DNA of 8,042 nucleotides from an uncultured Moraxella sp. (GCA_927911235.1 CAKMOY010000006.1:1-8042); one strand, 5' to 3'; positions 1 to 6,550 are shown, counted from the stretch's first letter. The notes: a model not told the origin generated them from the letters alone. Program-made: numbers and translations.

Positions 1-41
1 GTTTGTAGACCTACAAACAGGACATACTTTTTGTTTTTCAT
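1..41 (-). CDS. 5' end of an unidentified gene running off the left edge
   Basis: Only 13 full codons are in the window, reading M-K-N-K-K-Y-V-L-F-V-G-L-Q leftwards from an ATG at 41-39. The call rests on signals: an AGGA Shine-Dalgarno sequence (complement of 47-50) lies 5 nt before the ATG, and a well-spaced promoter lies upstream at 63-91 on the same strand. The lysine-rich start followed by hydrophobic residues could be the beginning of a signal peptide or membrane segment, but too little is visible to tell. The gene is divergent from the LoiP-like protease. No function can be assigned. On the plus strand two frames are also open here (stops at 41-43 and 94-96), so an upstream gene tail on that strand is the alternative. 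Confidence 0.55.
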   Translation of the reverse strand, partial: MKNKKYVLFVGLQ

Positions 42-50
42 AAAAATCCT

Positions 51-81
51 ACTCAAAGCTATATGGTATCAGGCTTTGAGT
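51..81. repeat. 9-bp perfect inverted repeat flanking a minus-strand -10 element
   Basis: ACTCAAAGC (51-59) and GCTTTGAGT (73-81) are perfect reverse complements separated by 13 nt. The dyad is centred on the proposed -10 hexamer (63-68) of the left-edge gene, so one arm lies in the promoter spacer and the other around the expected transcription start. That placement fits a repressor operator better than a leader hairpin. There is no adjoining T tract of the right kind for a terminator. The binding protein is unknown. Confidence 0.6.
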
Positions 82-91
82 GGGGTGTCAG
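63..91 (-). promoter_or_regulatory. Sigma-70-type promoter for the left-edge minus-strand gene
   Basis: Reading the minus strand, CTGACA (complement of 86-91, five of six matches to TTGACA) is followed by exactly 17 nt and then TACCAT (complement of 63-68). TGA directly precedes the hexamer, giving an extended -10. The expected start near 56 leaves a leader of about 15 nt that carries the AGGA ribosome binding site. The spacing is ideal although the -10 itself is only a four-of-six match. Confidence 0.55.
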
Positions 92-95
92 CATG

Positions 96-119
96 AATTT
101 TGTCTATTAGACCAAAATT
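96..119. repeat. Long dyad over the -35 region of the protease promoter (candidate operator)
   Basis: The left half is AATTTT followed by GTCTA (96-106). A single T at 107 is the centre. The right half is TAGAC followed by AAAATT, with one extra C at 113. The halves therefore pair over 11 positions with one bulge. The dyad covers the -35 hexamer (100-105) and much of the spacer, where a repressor would block RNA polymerase. Operator function is inferred from position and symmetry only. Confidence 0.5.
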
Positions 120-128
120 GACTATAAT
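100..128 (+). promoter_or_regulatory. Sigma-70 promoter of the LoiP-like protease gene
   Basis: TTGTCT (100-105, four of six matches to TTGACA) and a perfect TATAAT (123-128) are separated by 17 nt. The predicted start near 135 gives a leader of about 29 nt before the chosen start codon at 164. This is the best consensus promoter in the window. Confidence 0.75.
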
Positions 129-150
129 AAGGCAATTGTAAATAAAAAAT

Positions 151-154
151 GGAG
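151..154 (+). promoter_or_regulatory. Ribosome binding site that decides the protease start
   Basis: GGAG at 151-154 lies 9 nt before the ATG at 164. It is too close (3 nt) to the in-frame ATG at 158, and it lies inside the coding sequence if the ATG at 149 is used. This favours 164 as the true start, which also gives a textbook lipoprotein signal peptide with lysines directly after Met-Phe. Confidence 0.65.
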
Positions 155-163
155 CGTATGACA

Positions 164-979
164 ATGTTTAAAAAAATCGCAATCCCTATGCTGGCGATTG
201 CTTTGGTCGGTGGTAGTTTGACGGCTTGTTCTAGCACCACGGACACAGGAGCGATTGGTGTTAAACGTAATCAGTTGTTGATGGTGTCAAGCGAGCAGGT
301 TATGCAACTGTCAAACCAAAGCTACCAAAAAACCATGCAACAAGCCAAAAATGAAGGTAAATTGGACGTGGATAAAGTCCAATTAAATCGCCTAAAAAGT
401 ATTGCCAATCGCCTTATCGCCCAAACAGGGGCGTATCGTCCTGATGCACGTAACTGGGCGTGGGAAGTCCACATTATTGAAAGTAGTGAAATCAATGCCT
501 ACGTGATGCCGGGTGGCAAAATCGTTTTTTATTCTGGCATTATTGAAAAACTCAAACTCACCGATGCTGAAATTGCTGCCATCATGGGACACGAAATGGC
601 ACATGCCTTGCGTGAACACTCTCGTGAACGTATGTCAAGACAAGTAGCGACGCAAACGGCGATTGGACTTGGGGCGGCGGTTTTTGGTTTGTCTAGCGGA
701 CAGGCACAGGTCGCAGGCTTGGCAGGGGATTTGGGTTTAACATTGCCAAACAGCCGTACCCAAGAAACCGAAGCGGATTTGATGGGGCTTGAGCTGATGG
801 CTCGTGCTGGGTATGACCCAAATGCTGCGGTTACACTTTGGCAAAAAATGCAACAAAATAGTGGCGGACGCAGTGCCCCACAGTTTTTGAGTACCCACCC
901 TGTGAGTGCGACCCGTATCGCCAATTTGCAAGCGATGATGCCAAAAGTTTTGCCATTGTATCAACAAGCAAAAAAATAA
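164..979 (+). CDS. LoiP-like M48 family metalloprotease, lipoprotein
   Basis: This is a zinc metallopeptidase of family M48, 271 residues from the preferred start at 164 (the longest frame begins at 149). A basic, hydrophobic signal ends in the lipobox L-T-A-C with the lipidated cysteine at residue 22, so the mature protein should be anchored in the membrane facing the periplasm. The catalytic zinc site is visible: HEMAH (His143, Glu144, His147) and the downstream ETEAD motif (Glu201 as third ligand, Asp205). The C-terminal STHP-SATRI segment is typical of M48 proteases of the LoiP/YcaL group. There are no TPR repeats, which argues against BepA. In E. coli, LoiP (about 250 residues) is an outer-membrane protease that takes part in envelope quality control. 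The gene is monocistronic in appearance, with its own promoter at 100-128 and a strong terminator at 1007-1039. LoiP function is by family; the substrate is unknown. Confidence 0.88.
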   Translation: MFKKIAIPMLAIALVGGSLTACSSTTDTGAIGVKRNQLLMVSSEQVMQLSNQSYQKTMQQAKNEGKLDVDKVQLNRLKSIANRLIAQTGAYRPDARNWAWEVHIIESSEINAYVMPGGKIVFYSGIIEKLKLTDAEIAAIMGHEMAHALREHSRERMSRQVATQTAIGLGAAVFGLSSGQAQVAGLAGDLGLTLPNSRTQETEADLMGLELMARAGYDPNAAVTLWQKMQQNSGGRSAPQFLSTHPVSATRIANLQAMMPKVLPLYQQAKK

Positions 980-1006
980 TTTGTCAAAAAAATCTTAGCT
1001 AAACAC

Positions 1007-1039
1007 AAAAAAAGGGTGGCGATGGCTTGCCCTTTTTTT
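1007..1039 (+). terminator. Intrinsic terminator after the M48 protease gene
   Basis: A run of seven A and GGG (1007-1016) pairs with CCC and seven T (1030-1039). The stem can be extended inward by G-T wobble pairs. The T tract follows a GC-rich step, as in a standard rho-independent terminator, and the A run makes it potentially active on the minus strand too. A reading frame with a GTG start at 1016 begins inside this structure, so that start is not credible for the next gene. Confidence 0.8.
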
Positions 1040-1069
1040 AATTTTATTTATCAAAAAGCGAGAAAAACC

Positions 1070-1393
1070 ATGCCTACGCCATTAGCAGACAACATTTTAC
1101 AATGTGTACAAAGTTTAAATCCTGTTTTTGTGGATTTAATCAACGAATCTATGAATCATGCCAATTATTTTGATGGCAAAGAAAGCCATTTTAAACTGGT
1201 GATTGTCAGCCCTGCTTTTGTTGAAAAACGCTTGGTACAGCGTCATCAGTTGGTTTATCAAACGGTTAATCACTTACTGGCACAAGGTGGCGGTACGATT
1301 CATGCTTTTGCCATTCATGCCTATACGCCTGATGAATGGCAAAACTTAAGCCAAGTGCCAAACAGCCCAAATTGTGCAGGGCAAAATAAATAA
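1070..1393 (+). CDS. bolA: BolA family protein
   Basis: This is a 107-residue protein, close to the 105 residues of E. coli BolA. Family marks in order: N-E-S then H (25-30), SHFKLVIVS (39-47), the R-H pair (58-59), the IHAFAIHAYTPDEW block (77-90) containing the invariant BolA histidine (His78), and a C-terminal N-S-P-N-C-A-G tail resembling the SPPCRG end of E. coli BolA. That tail separates it from the shorter IbaG paralogue. BolA proteins work with monothiol glutaredoxins in [2Fe-2S] cluster handling, and BolA influences cell shape and stress responses. The ATG at 1070 was chosen because the longer frame from GTG 1016 starts inside the upstream terminator. The ribosome binding site is weak (GAGA about 6 nt upstream) and no convincing promoter is seen in the 30 bp after the terminator, so expression may depend on readthrough. 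It converges on the kinase gene with an 8-bp gap. Confidence 0.92.
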   Translation: MPTPLADNILQCVQSLNPVFVDLINESMNHANYFDGKESHFKLVIVSPAFVEKRLVQRHQLVYQTVNHLLAQGGGTIHAFAIHAYTPDEWQNLSQVPNSPNCAGQNK

Positions 1394-1401
1394 AACAACG
1401 A

Positions 1402-3525
1402 TTACATCATTTTCCACGCCATGTCATTTTCTTTGGGGTCGTCTGTTTTGTGGTTTTTTAACATGGGATAATCGTCAAAATCTACCGAAATCAGATTGTC
1501 CAAAGCGGTTATCAGCTGTTCAAAATACGGCTGAAGCCAAATAAACTGGGTGGGCGAATTGTTATCCACATTTAATAAACATTTATCTTCTAGCTGTTGG
1601 CTGGCGTGGCGTAACTGTGGCACGCCTGTGTAACGGCTCGTCCCCAAAATGCGGTGAGCGATGTTGGCGATGGCTTCTCGGTTGTTGTCTTGCCATGCTT
1701 GGGTGAGTTCGGCTTTTTCTTGGGTGCTGGATTCTATGATTAGGTTTAACAGATTGCTTGCCAAATCCGCCTTGCCAGCGACACGAGTAAGTGCATCTTG
1801 CCAATCAATCACCAATAACGGATTTTCATCATCATCTAATACTGCGTCTGTGGCGTTGTCGTCTATGGCATTGTCGTCTGTGGGTTGTAGTGTCAAAGAT
1901 GTTTTGTGGCTTTGGTTATTGGCAAGCCAATGTTCTAACACTTTTATCAATTGTGGTTGGCTAATTGGTTTGCCAACATAGTCATTAATGCCCGATGCCA
2001 ACAGTTTTTCTCTTTCGTCCGATAGGCTGTGGGCGGTGAGTGCGATGATGGGGGTTTGGCATGTTGTGCCAAATTGTTCGTTGGCAAGGTGTTCTAATTG
2101 GCGAATTTGTTGCGATGCCTGTCTTCCTGACATTTTTGGCATTTGAATGTCCATAAAAATTAAGTCAATGTGTTGATACGCTTTGTCAGGATTGGCGTTC
2201 AATTTTAGGCTGTTTCGCATATATTCAATCGCATCAAATCCGCTATTAAGCGACACCACCGACACGCCAAGCTCTTGTAACAAGGCTTCTAAAACCAACA
2301 AATTCGGCACATGGTCGTCCACCGCCAACACACAAAAACCTTGCCATTTTTGGGGCGGTGTTTCTTGTGGTTTGCTGGATTGGTTGTTGTTTAACAATTG
2401 ATAAAGTTGTCTGCGGTCAAGCGGTTGATACAGGCTATGCACTTGATAACGTTTTAACAAATCGGGGTCAAGATTGACATGATAACCAAATAATGCCAAT
2501 TTGCCTGCATAATGTAAACGAATTTGTTTTAACAAAGCGGTGGTATCTGCGGACAAGCCATTATCAATCAACAGCCAATCGTACTGTTTGTGCTGATTTA
2601 ACGCATCAAGCAAGGTGTTTAACGAATTAACGGTGTCAATATGTACGTTTAATTGGCGTAAACTGCCACGCAAAATTTGCAAACTTGCCAAATGCTCTAT
2701 CCATACCAATATTTGTAACGGTTTTTCGTTGCTGTGCGTCAAATTTACTGAAATTTCCCAAAGCTCTTTCATCGGCAATTCGTTGATTTTGGCTTGTTGT
2801 TCATTCATGTCGATTGGCAAACTAAACCAAAATGTTGAGCCTTTGGCATGGGCAACATCATTGTCATTGCTATGATTATTGCTACTGTCATTGGTGCTTT
2901 GGTGGTCGTAAAAACCGATTGTACCGCCCATCAGTTGCGTTAATTGTTTTGAAATAACCAAGCCCAAACCTGTGCCACCATATTGGCGAGTGATAGATGG
3001 GTCGCCTTGTGAAAAACTTTGGAACAGCACTTTTTGGTGAGCGGTATCAATGCCACGACCTGTGTCAGTAATGCTGATTTTTACGTTGTTATCGCTTGTT
3101 TCATCAAGGCTTGCACGCACAATAACTTCGCCTGTGTCAGTAAATTTAATCGCATTATTCACCAAATTTGTCAAAACTTGTTTAACACGCAACGCATCGC
3201 CCAACAAATAACGTGGCACATCATCATAAAAATACACCGCAAGTCGAAGCCCTTTTTCAGCGGCAATCGGTGATAACATATCAACCACGTCATAAATGGT
3301 CGCATACAAGTCAAATTCATGCTTTTCTAGCACCAATTTGCCCGCTTCAATTTTGGAAAAATCCAACACATCATTGATGAGTGCCAACAGATGTGCCGAT
3401 GATTTGCGAATGGTTTGTACGTACAAATCTTGCTCATGGTTCAATCCGCCATGCCGTGATAACAGATTGATAAAGCCGTCAATGCTGTTTAAAGGCGTGC
3501 GTAACTCATGACTGATATTTGCCAA
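1402..3525 (-). CDS. C-terminal fragment of the kinase: HisKA, HATPase, two receivers, HPt
   Basis: Fragment numbering starts at the codon at 3525. The H-box is ISHELRTPLNS with phospho-acceptor His6. The ATPase N box is around Asn123-Asn124, G1 is D-T-G-R-G (154-158), and G2 is G-G-T-G-L-G-L (183-189). The first receiver-like domain (about 270-380) keeps an Asp (321), but has W-I-E-H where the acidic pair should be and Y-Q-P-L where K-P should be, so it looks degenerate. The second receiver (about 398-535) is complete: Asp403-Asp404, Asp459 in FMDIQMP, Thr497, Lys519. The HPt domain carries His624 in AHRILGTSRYTGVP. The frame opens with TTG inside the H-box, which is a codon of the intact gene and not a plausible independent start. 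Confidence 0.8.
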   Translation of the reverse strand: MANISHELRTPLNSIDGFINLLSRHGGLNHEQDLYVQTIRKSSAHLLALINDVLDFSKIEAGKLVLEKHEFDLYATIYDVVDMLSPIAAEKGLRLAVYFYDDVPRYLLGDALRVKQVLTNLVNNAIKFTDTGEVIVRASLDETSDNNVKISITDTGRGIDTAHQKVLFQSFSQGDPSITRQYGGTGLGLVISKQLTQLMGGTIGFYDHQSTNDSSNNHSNDNDVAHAKGSTFWFSLPIDMNEQQAKINELPMKELWEISVNLTHSNEKPLQILVWIEHLASLQILRGSLRQLNVHIDTVNSLNTLLDALNQHKQYDWLLIDNGLSADTTALLKQIRLHYAGKLALFGYHVNLDPDLLKRYQVHSLYQPLDRRQLYQLLNNNQSSKPQETPPQKWQGFCVLAVDDHVPNLLVLEALLQELGVSVVSLNSGFDAIEYMRNSLKLNANPDKAYQHIDLIFMDIQMPKMSGRQASQQIRQLEHLANEQFGTTCQTPIIALTAHSLSDEREKLLASGINDYVGKPISQPQLIKVLEHWLANNQSHKTSLTLQPTDDNAIDDNATDAVLDDDENPLLVIDWQDALTRVAGKADLASNLLNLIIESSTQEKAELTQAWQDNNREAIANIAHRILGTSRYTGVPQLRHASQQLEDKCLLNVDNNSPTQFIWLQPYFEQLITALDNLISVDFDDYPMLKNHKTDDPKENDMAWKMM
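1846..1883. repeat. 15-bp imperfect tandem repeat (2.5 copies) in the kinase linker
   Basis: GTCTGTGGCGTTGTC (1846-1860), GTCTATGGCATTGTC (1861-1875) and GTCTGTGG (1876-1883) are adjacent copies. On the coding strand they give the acidic repeat DDNAI-DDNAT in the linker between the second receiver and the HPt domain. The unit length is a multiple of three, so copy changes would alter linker length without breaking the frame. Confidence 0.7.
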
Positions 3526-4589
3526 AAAGCCGACTTGGTGCGGTTGGCAGAAATTGCCGCATCGTGAGCATTTCGCATAGAAATGTTTTGCATTTCCATT
3601 TCGTCAAAAGTTTGGCGTAAGTCGTCTTCGGTCTGGTCGGCATGGTTTTTTAACTCTTGAAAACTGCTGTGCAATCGGCGTAACGTTTTTACCAAATCCT
3701 GTTGCAACTGATTAATCTCACCGCTGGACTCAATCGCCATCGGCTTGTACAGATTTTCGGCATTGGTGCGTTGCAAATGCAACCGCATTTCATAAATCGG
3801 CGTAATCCAACGTCTGGCATAAATGTTAATAGACAACAGCAACAACAAAATAGTAAACAAACCTGTGATTGCCAATGCCAAAATCACCTGATAACGGGCG
3901 ATTTTTAACGGTTCATTGTCCACATTAACAATCAACCACATTTTGCCAAAATTGTGATTTTTTGCGTTTAACATCAAAGGCTTGGAATAAAATGTACCAT
4001 CACCTGTGTCAATCACATAATGATTTTGGGCGGTCAAATAATCAATAGTATAACCCAAATAATTTTGTCCATATTGCGGATAAAAATTTTGTGAAAATTG
4101 GCGTTTTGACATCGATTTTTGCAAATTATTTAAAAAAATTTGATTGACAGACAAATCTTTATTTTTGACTTGTAAAGGATAAGTTTCCCCAAAATGAAGC
4201 AACACATCACCTTGTTCATTGATAACCATCAAGCCTTGCAAATGGCGGTCGTTAATGCCAAATTGTAGCTTTTGGCTGAGCGTATTTTGTTTGTTATTTA
4301 ACTCGTCTTTGCTTAAAGTTTGCGGTGGCGTTTTTTGGCTTTGGCGGTTTTTGTCGTTTGCCACATTTTGTTCAATCACCGCTAACTCGTTGTACCAGCC
4401 TGCCAACAGCGTCTGCGACTGGTTTAGCAAGGTGTCGGCACTGGCTTTTTGGATAATGCGACCTGCTCGGCTGGTGTCGTACAGCACCAGCACACCGCCC
4501 ACCATCGCAAGCAAGCTGATTGGCAAAAACACTAATAAAATTAGCTGTCCATAAGCGGTTGAAAAATCCAAACGAAAACGTTTTGCCAC
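3489..4589 (-). CDS. N-terminal fragment of the kinase: sensor, two TM segments, HAMP
   Basis: This 366-residue frame agrees with the family up to Phe355, and its last 11 residues are out-of-frame translation. TM1 spans about residues 14-37 and TM2 about 233-256. They bracket a periplasmic domain of some 190 residues, rich in Asn and Gln, with no motif I recognise. After TM2 comes R-R-W-I-T-P-I, typical of a HAMP start, then a heptad-like helical stretch (about 295-350) leading into A-N-R-T-K-S-A-F, the lead-in to the H-box. If the frameshift is real, this fragment would be a membrane sensor without any catalytic part. Confidence 0.75.
   Translation of the reverse strand: MAKRFRLDFSTAYGQLILLVFLPISLLAMVGGVLVLYDTSRAGRIIQKASADTLLNQSQTLLAGWYNELAVIEQNVANDKNRQSQKTPPQTLSKDELNNKQNTLSQKLQFGINDRHLQGLMVINEQGDVLLHFGETYPLQVKNKDLSVNQIFLNNLQKSMSKRQFSQNFYPQYGQNYLGYTIDYLTAQNHYVIDTGDGTFYSKPLMLNAKNHNFGKMWLIVNVDNEPLKIARYQVILALAITGLFTILLLLLSINIYARRWITPIYEMRLHLQRTNAENLYKPMAIESSGEINQLQQDLVKTLRRLHSSFQELKNHADQTEDDLRQTFDEMEMQNISMRNAHDAAISANRTKSAFWQISVMSYARL
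3524..3528 (-). other. Frameshift site: one base missing in a homopolymer (kinase)
   Basis: The coding strand reads GCTTTTTGGCA, giving A-F-W-Q. Six T instead of five would give A-F-L-A-N-I-S-H-E, the expected H-box. The upstream frame continues to a stop at 3489-3491. The lesion is a single-base loss in a short homopolymer, typical of sequencing error but also of real slippage. Confidence 0.85.
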
Positions 4590-4620
4590 AACATTTTATC
4601 CAATTTAAATTAAAAACATT

Positions 4621-4626
4621 ATTTTA
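4621..4626 (-). promoter_or_regulatory. Possible -10 element for the kinase gene
   Basis: On the minus strand TAAAAT lies about 32 nt before the GTG start, in the context GGTTAAAATAATG. No good -35 is seen at 16-18 nt (best is TGGCGT). It resembles the TTAAAATA elements before cysM and mpl. The cysM-kinase gap (4590-4729) holds no other clear structure. Confidence 0.35.
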
Positions 4627-4688
4627 ACCAGTTGTTACCCAAAACGCCATAAAATCTTTGTTTTGCAAATGACGAAAACCGCAAAGTT

Positions 4689-4697
4689 TGTTAAAAT
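4689..4697 (+). promoter_or_regulatory. Extended -10 promoter of cysM
   Basis: TG-T-TAAAAT forms an extended -10 element, so a -35 may be dispensable; the nearest candidate, TTGCAA at 4663-4668, is too far away (23 nt). The predicted start near 4704 leaves a leader of about 26 nt. The flanking sequence TGTTAAAATAAGCC is nearly identical to that before mpl. Confidence 0.55.
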
Positions 4698-4729
4698 AAG
4701 CCAATTTTCACAAAAAAAGTAGTCAAATT

Positions 4730-5632
4730 ATGAACAACTTTATCACCACAACGACCAACCTAGAACAATGCGTTGGCAATACCCCTTTGGTAAAATTACA
4801 ACGTTTTTCGCCAAACGGTGCGACCATTTTGGCAAAATTAGAAGGCAATAATCCCGCAGGCTCGGTCAAAGACCGCCCCGCACTTAACATGATTCGCCAA
4901 GCTGAAAACAAAGGACTGATTAAACAAGGCGATACGCTGATAGAAGCGACCAGTGGCAACACAGGCATTGCGTTGGCGATGGTGTCGGCGATGATGGGCT
5001 ACAAGATGACGCTGTTAATGCCAAAAAATTCCACCCAAGAGCGAAAAGATGCGATGAAAGCCTACGGTGCGACTTTGATTGAAGTGGACAGCATGGAACA
5101 AGCACGAGATTTGGCATTACAAATGCAAGCAGACGGCAAAGGTGTGGTGCTAGACCAGTTTAACAATGATGATAATTGGCTGGCACATTATCACAGCACC
5201 GCCCCAGAGATTTGGCAACAAACCCAAGGCAAAATCACCCATTTTGTGAGTAGTATGGGGACAACTGGCACGATTATGGGCGTGGCAAAATTTTTAAAAG
5301 AAAAAAATCCTGACATTCAAATCATCGGTTTACAGCCGTCTGAAGGCTCAAATATCGCAGGGATTCGCCGTTGGGAAAAAGCCTATTTGCCAAAAATCTT
5401 TAACGAAACATGGGTGGACACTATCATGGACATTCGCCAATCCGATGCCGAAATCACCATGCGACAACTGGCTCGCCAAGAAGGGATTTTTTGTGGGGTG
5501 TCGTCAGGCGGTGCAGGTTGGGCAAGTTTGCAGATTGCCAAAGACAACCCTGATGCGGTGATTGTGTTTATCGTGTGCGATAGGGGTGATAGATATTTAT
5601 CTACAGGATTGTTTGGTTTTGATGACAAATAA
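4730..5632 (+). CDS. cysM: Cysteine synthase B (O-acetylserine sulfhydrylase B)
   Basis: This PLP-dependent enzyme, 300 residues (E. coli CysM has 303), makes L-cysteine from O-acetylserine and sulfide; CysM also accepts thiosulfate to give S-sulfocysteine. Visible marks: VGNTPLVKL (15-23), the PLP lysine Lys47 in NNPAGSVKDRPA, the TSGNTG loop (74-79), the phosphate-binding GTTGT (177-181), GIRRW (211-215), and the C-terminal CDRGDRYLSTGLF (283-295). NNPAGSVKDRPA and CDRGDRYLSTG are typical of the CysM branch and not of CysK. It is cytoplasmic. The ATG at 4730 follows an extended -10 promoter; the ribosome binding site is poor. It is divergent from the GacS/BarA kinase, a known gammaproteobacterial arrangement, and is followed after 58 bp by the exonuclease gene without a visible terminator. 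Confidence 0.95.
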   Translation: MNNFITTTTNLEQCVGNTPLVKLQRFSPNGATILAKLEGNNPAGSVKDRPALNMIRQAENKGLIKQGDTLIEATSGNTGIALAMVSAMMGYKMTLLMPKNSTQERKDAMKAYGATLIEVDSMEQARDLALQMQADGKGVVLDQFNNDDNWLAHYHSTAPEIWQQTQGKITHFVSSMGTTGTIMGVAKFLKEKNPDIQIIGLQPSEGSNIAGIRRWEKAYLPKIFNETWVDTIMDIRQSDAEITMRQLARQEGIFCGVSSGGAGWASLQIAKDNPDAVIVFIVCDRGDRYLSTGLFGFDDK

Positions 5633-5690
5633 ATTAAGTTTTTAAAAATAGTTAAAAAATAATGAATAATTTTGACAAATAGGAAAAAAT

Positions 5691-6518
5691 ATGACCGCAC
5701 CGCCGATTTTGGTTTTTGATATTGAAACCATTCCTGATATCACCGTGGCAAAACGCCTGTATCCACAGCTTGCTAAGCTTGATGATGACACGGCTTTGAC
5801 CGAATTAATCCAGTTGCGTCAAGCCGAAGCGGATACGCCGTTTATGCCGTTGCCTTTGCACAAAATCGCCTGTTTGTCGGTGCTTTGGGTCGCCAATGGC
5901 AAAATGACCTTAAAAACTTTGTCATTACAAAGCCATAGCGAAAGCGAAATGTTGATGACATTTTTTAATTCTATTGAAAAATTGCCAACTTTGGTAAGTT
6001 GGAATGGCAAGGGTTTTGATATACCTGTGATGAGTTACCGAGCCTTGCAACATGGACTATCCGCCCCAAAACTGTTTACCGAAAATACCAGTGAAATGAA
6101 ATATAACAATTATATCAATCGCTACCACGACCGCCACACCGATTTGATGTTAAAAACCGCCATGAATGGCACGTATCAAAAACTGGACGTGGTGGCTATT
6201 GCGTGCGGTTTTGCGGGCAAACAGACGATTGATGGCTATGATGTCGTGCCGATGGTGCAGGCAGGCGAGTGGCAAAAACTCACCACCTATTGCGAAAGCG
6301 ATGTGTTAAATACGTGGCTTGTGTATTTGCGGTATTTGACTTTGACTGGCAAAATGACCCATGATGAAGCCTTGGCTTGGGAAGGCTACACCCACGACTA
6401 TGTACAAAGCCTAAAAAATGACGATGACAGCGTGCGACATCAGTCGTTTTTGGCAGGTTGGTTGTTTGACAAAGCGGAAACGGTAGTGAATGAACAACAT
6501 GATGGCAAAGCGAATTAA
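5691..6518 (+). CDS. Predicted PolB-like 3'-5' exonuclease (DEDDy)
   Basis: A 275-residue protein matching the predicted 3'-5' exonuclease related to family B DNA polymerase proofreading domains (Pfam DNA_pol_B_exo2). DEDDy catalytic residues are visible: Asp10 and Glu12 in VFDIETIPD, Asp110 in WNGKGFDIPV, and Tyr200 with Asp204 in YCESDVLNTW, where two metal ions would be held for phosphodiester hydrolysis. RYHDRHTDLM and KLDVVA between them are also usual in this group. No polymerase domain follows, so it is a stand-alone nuclease of the cytoplasm; its physiological substrate is not established. The ATG at 5691 has a good AGGA at 5681-5684, 6 nt upstream. It probably shares the cysM transcript, as the 58-bp AT-rich gap shows no terminator. 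A DNA repair or RNA processing role would be a guess. Confidence 0.88.
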   Translation: MTAPPILVFDIETIPDITVAKRLYPQLAKLDDDTALTELIQLRQAEADTPFMPLPLHKIACLSVLWVANGKMTLKTLSLQSHSESEMLMTFFNSIEKLPTLVSWNGKGFDIPVMSYRALQHGLSAPKLFTENTSEMKYNNYINRYHDRHTDLMLKTAMNGTYQKLDVVAIACGFAGKQTIDGYDVVPMVQAGEWQKLTTYCESDVLNTWLVYLRYLTLTGKMTHDEALAWEGYTHDYVQSLKNDDDSVRHQSFLAGWLFDKAETVVNEQHDGKAN

Positions 6519-6545
6519 AAAACGCTGATTTTTTTGTCTTTTTTT
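6509..6545 (+). terminator. Weak candidate terminator after the exonuclease gene
   Basis: AGCG (6509-6512) pairs with CGCT (6523-6526) around a 10-nt A-rich loop that includes the stop codon. A 2-nt gap and seven T follow, with more T-rich sequence to 6545. The stem is only 4 bp, so efficiency is doubtful, though the T-rich stretch is suggestive. Confidence 0.3.
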
Positions 6546-6550
6546 CCTCT

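Larger units (their letters stand above)
1402..4589 (-). pseudogene. gacS: GacS/BarA-type hybrid sensor histidine kinase, split by one frameshift
   Basis: Restoring one base in the A5 run at 3524-3528 joins two frames into one protein of about 1062 residues. Its order is TM1, periplasmic sensor, TM2, HAMP, HisKA, HATPase, degenerate receiver, canonical receiver, HPt. This is the tripartite GacS/BarA plan, although Pseudomonas and Acinetobacter GacS are somewhat shorter (roughly 920-935 residues). Known GacS/BarA proteins control the regulator GacA/UvrY and through it the small-RNA/CsrA system. Divergent cysM upstream supports the name, since gacS and cysM are neighbours in Acinetobacter and close together in Pseudomonas. 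The start is GTG at 4589: an in-frame stop lies three codons upstream, and GGA sits 9 nt before it. As written the gene cannot make a working kinase, because the break is just before the H-box. A sequencing error is at least as likely as real inactivation, since no other lesion is seen across 3.2 kb. Confidence 0.85.

Noticed and set aside
1..18. Inverted repeat GTTTGTAG-AC-CTACAAAC at the left edge
   Set aside because: It lies inside the proposed coding start of the left-edge gene and has no adjoining T tract. An 8-bp dyad of this kind can arise by chance, and its context is cut off.
529..924. 131-residue minus-strand reading frame opposite the M48 protease
   Set aside because: It is a shadow of a well-supported gene, with no ribosome binding site or recognisable family. 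The same applies to the other opposite-strand frames in the window.
1016..1069. 54-bp N-terminal extension of bolA from a GTG
   Set aside because: It begins within the terminator stem, has no ribosome binding site, and is not part of the BolA family alignment; the ATG at 1070 gives the usual length.
3510..3530. Programmed -1 frameshift joining the two kinase frames
   Set aside because: A -1 slip would restore the frame, but five T before GG is not a classical X-XXY-YYZ heptamer, I saw no stimulatory structure, and such recoding is not known for GacS/BarA kinases.
5335..5344. GCCGTCTGAA, identical to the Neisseria DNA uptake 10-mer, inside cysM
   Set aside because: I saw only this one copy in 8 kb, whereas Neisseria carries it densely. 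It encodes part of P-S-E-G at a conserved CysM position, so coincidence is the simpler reading.
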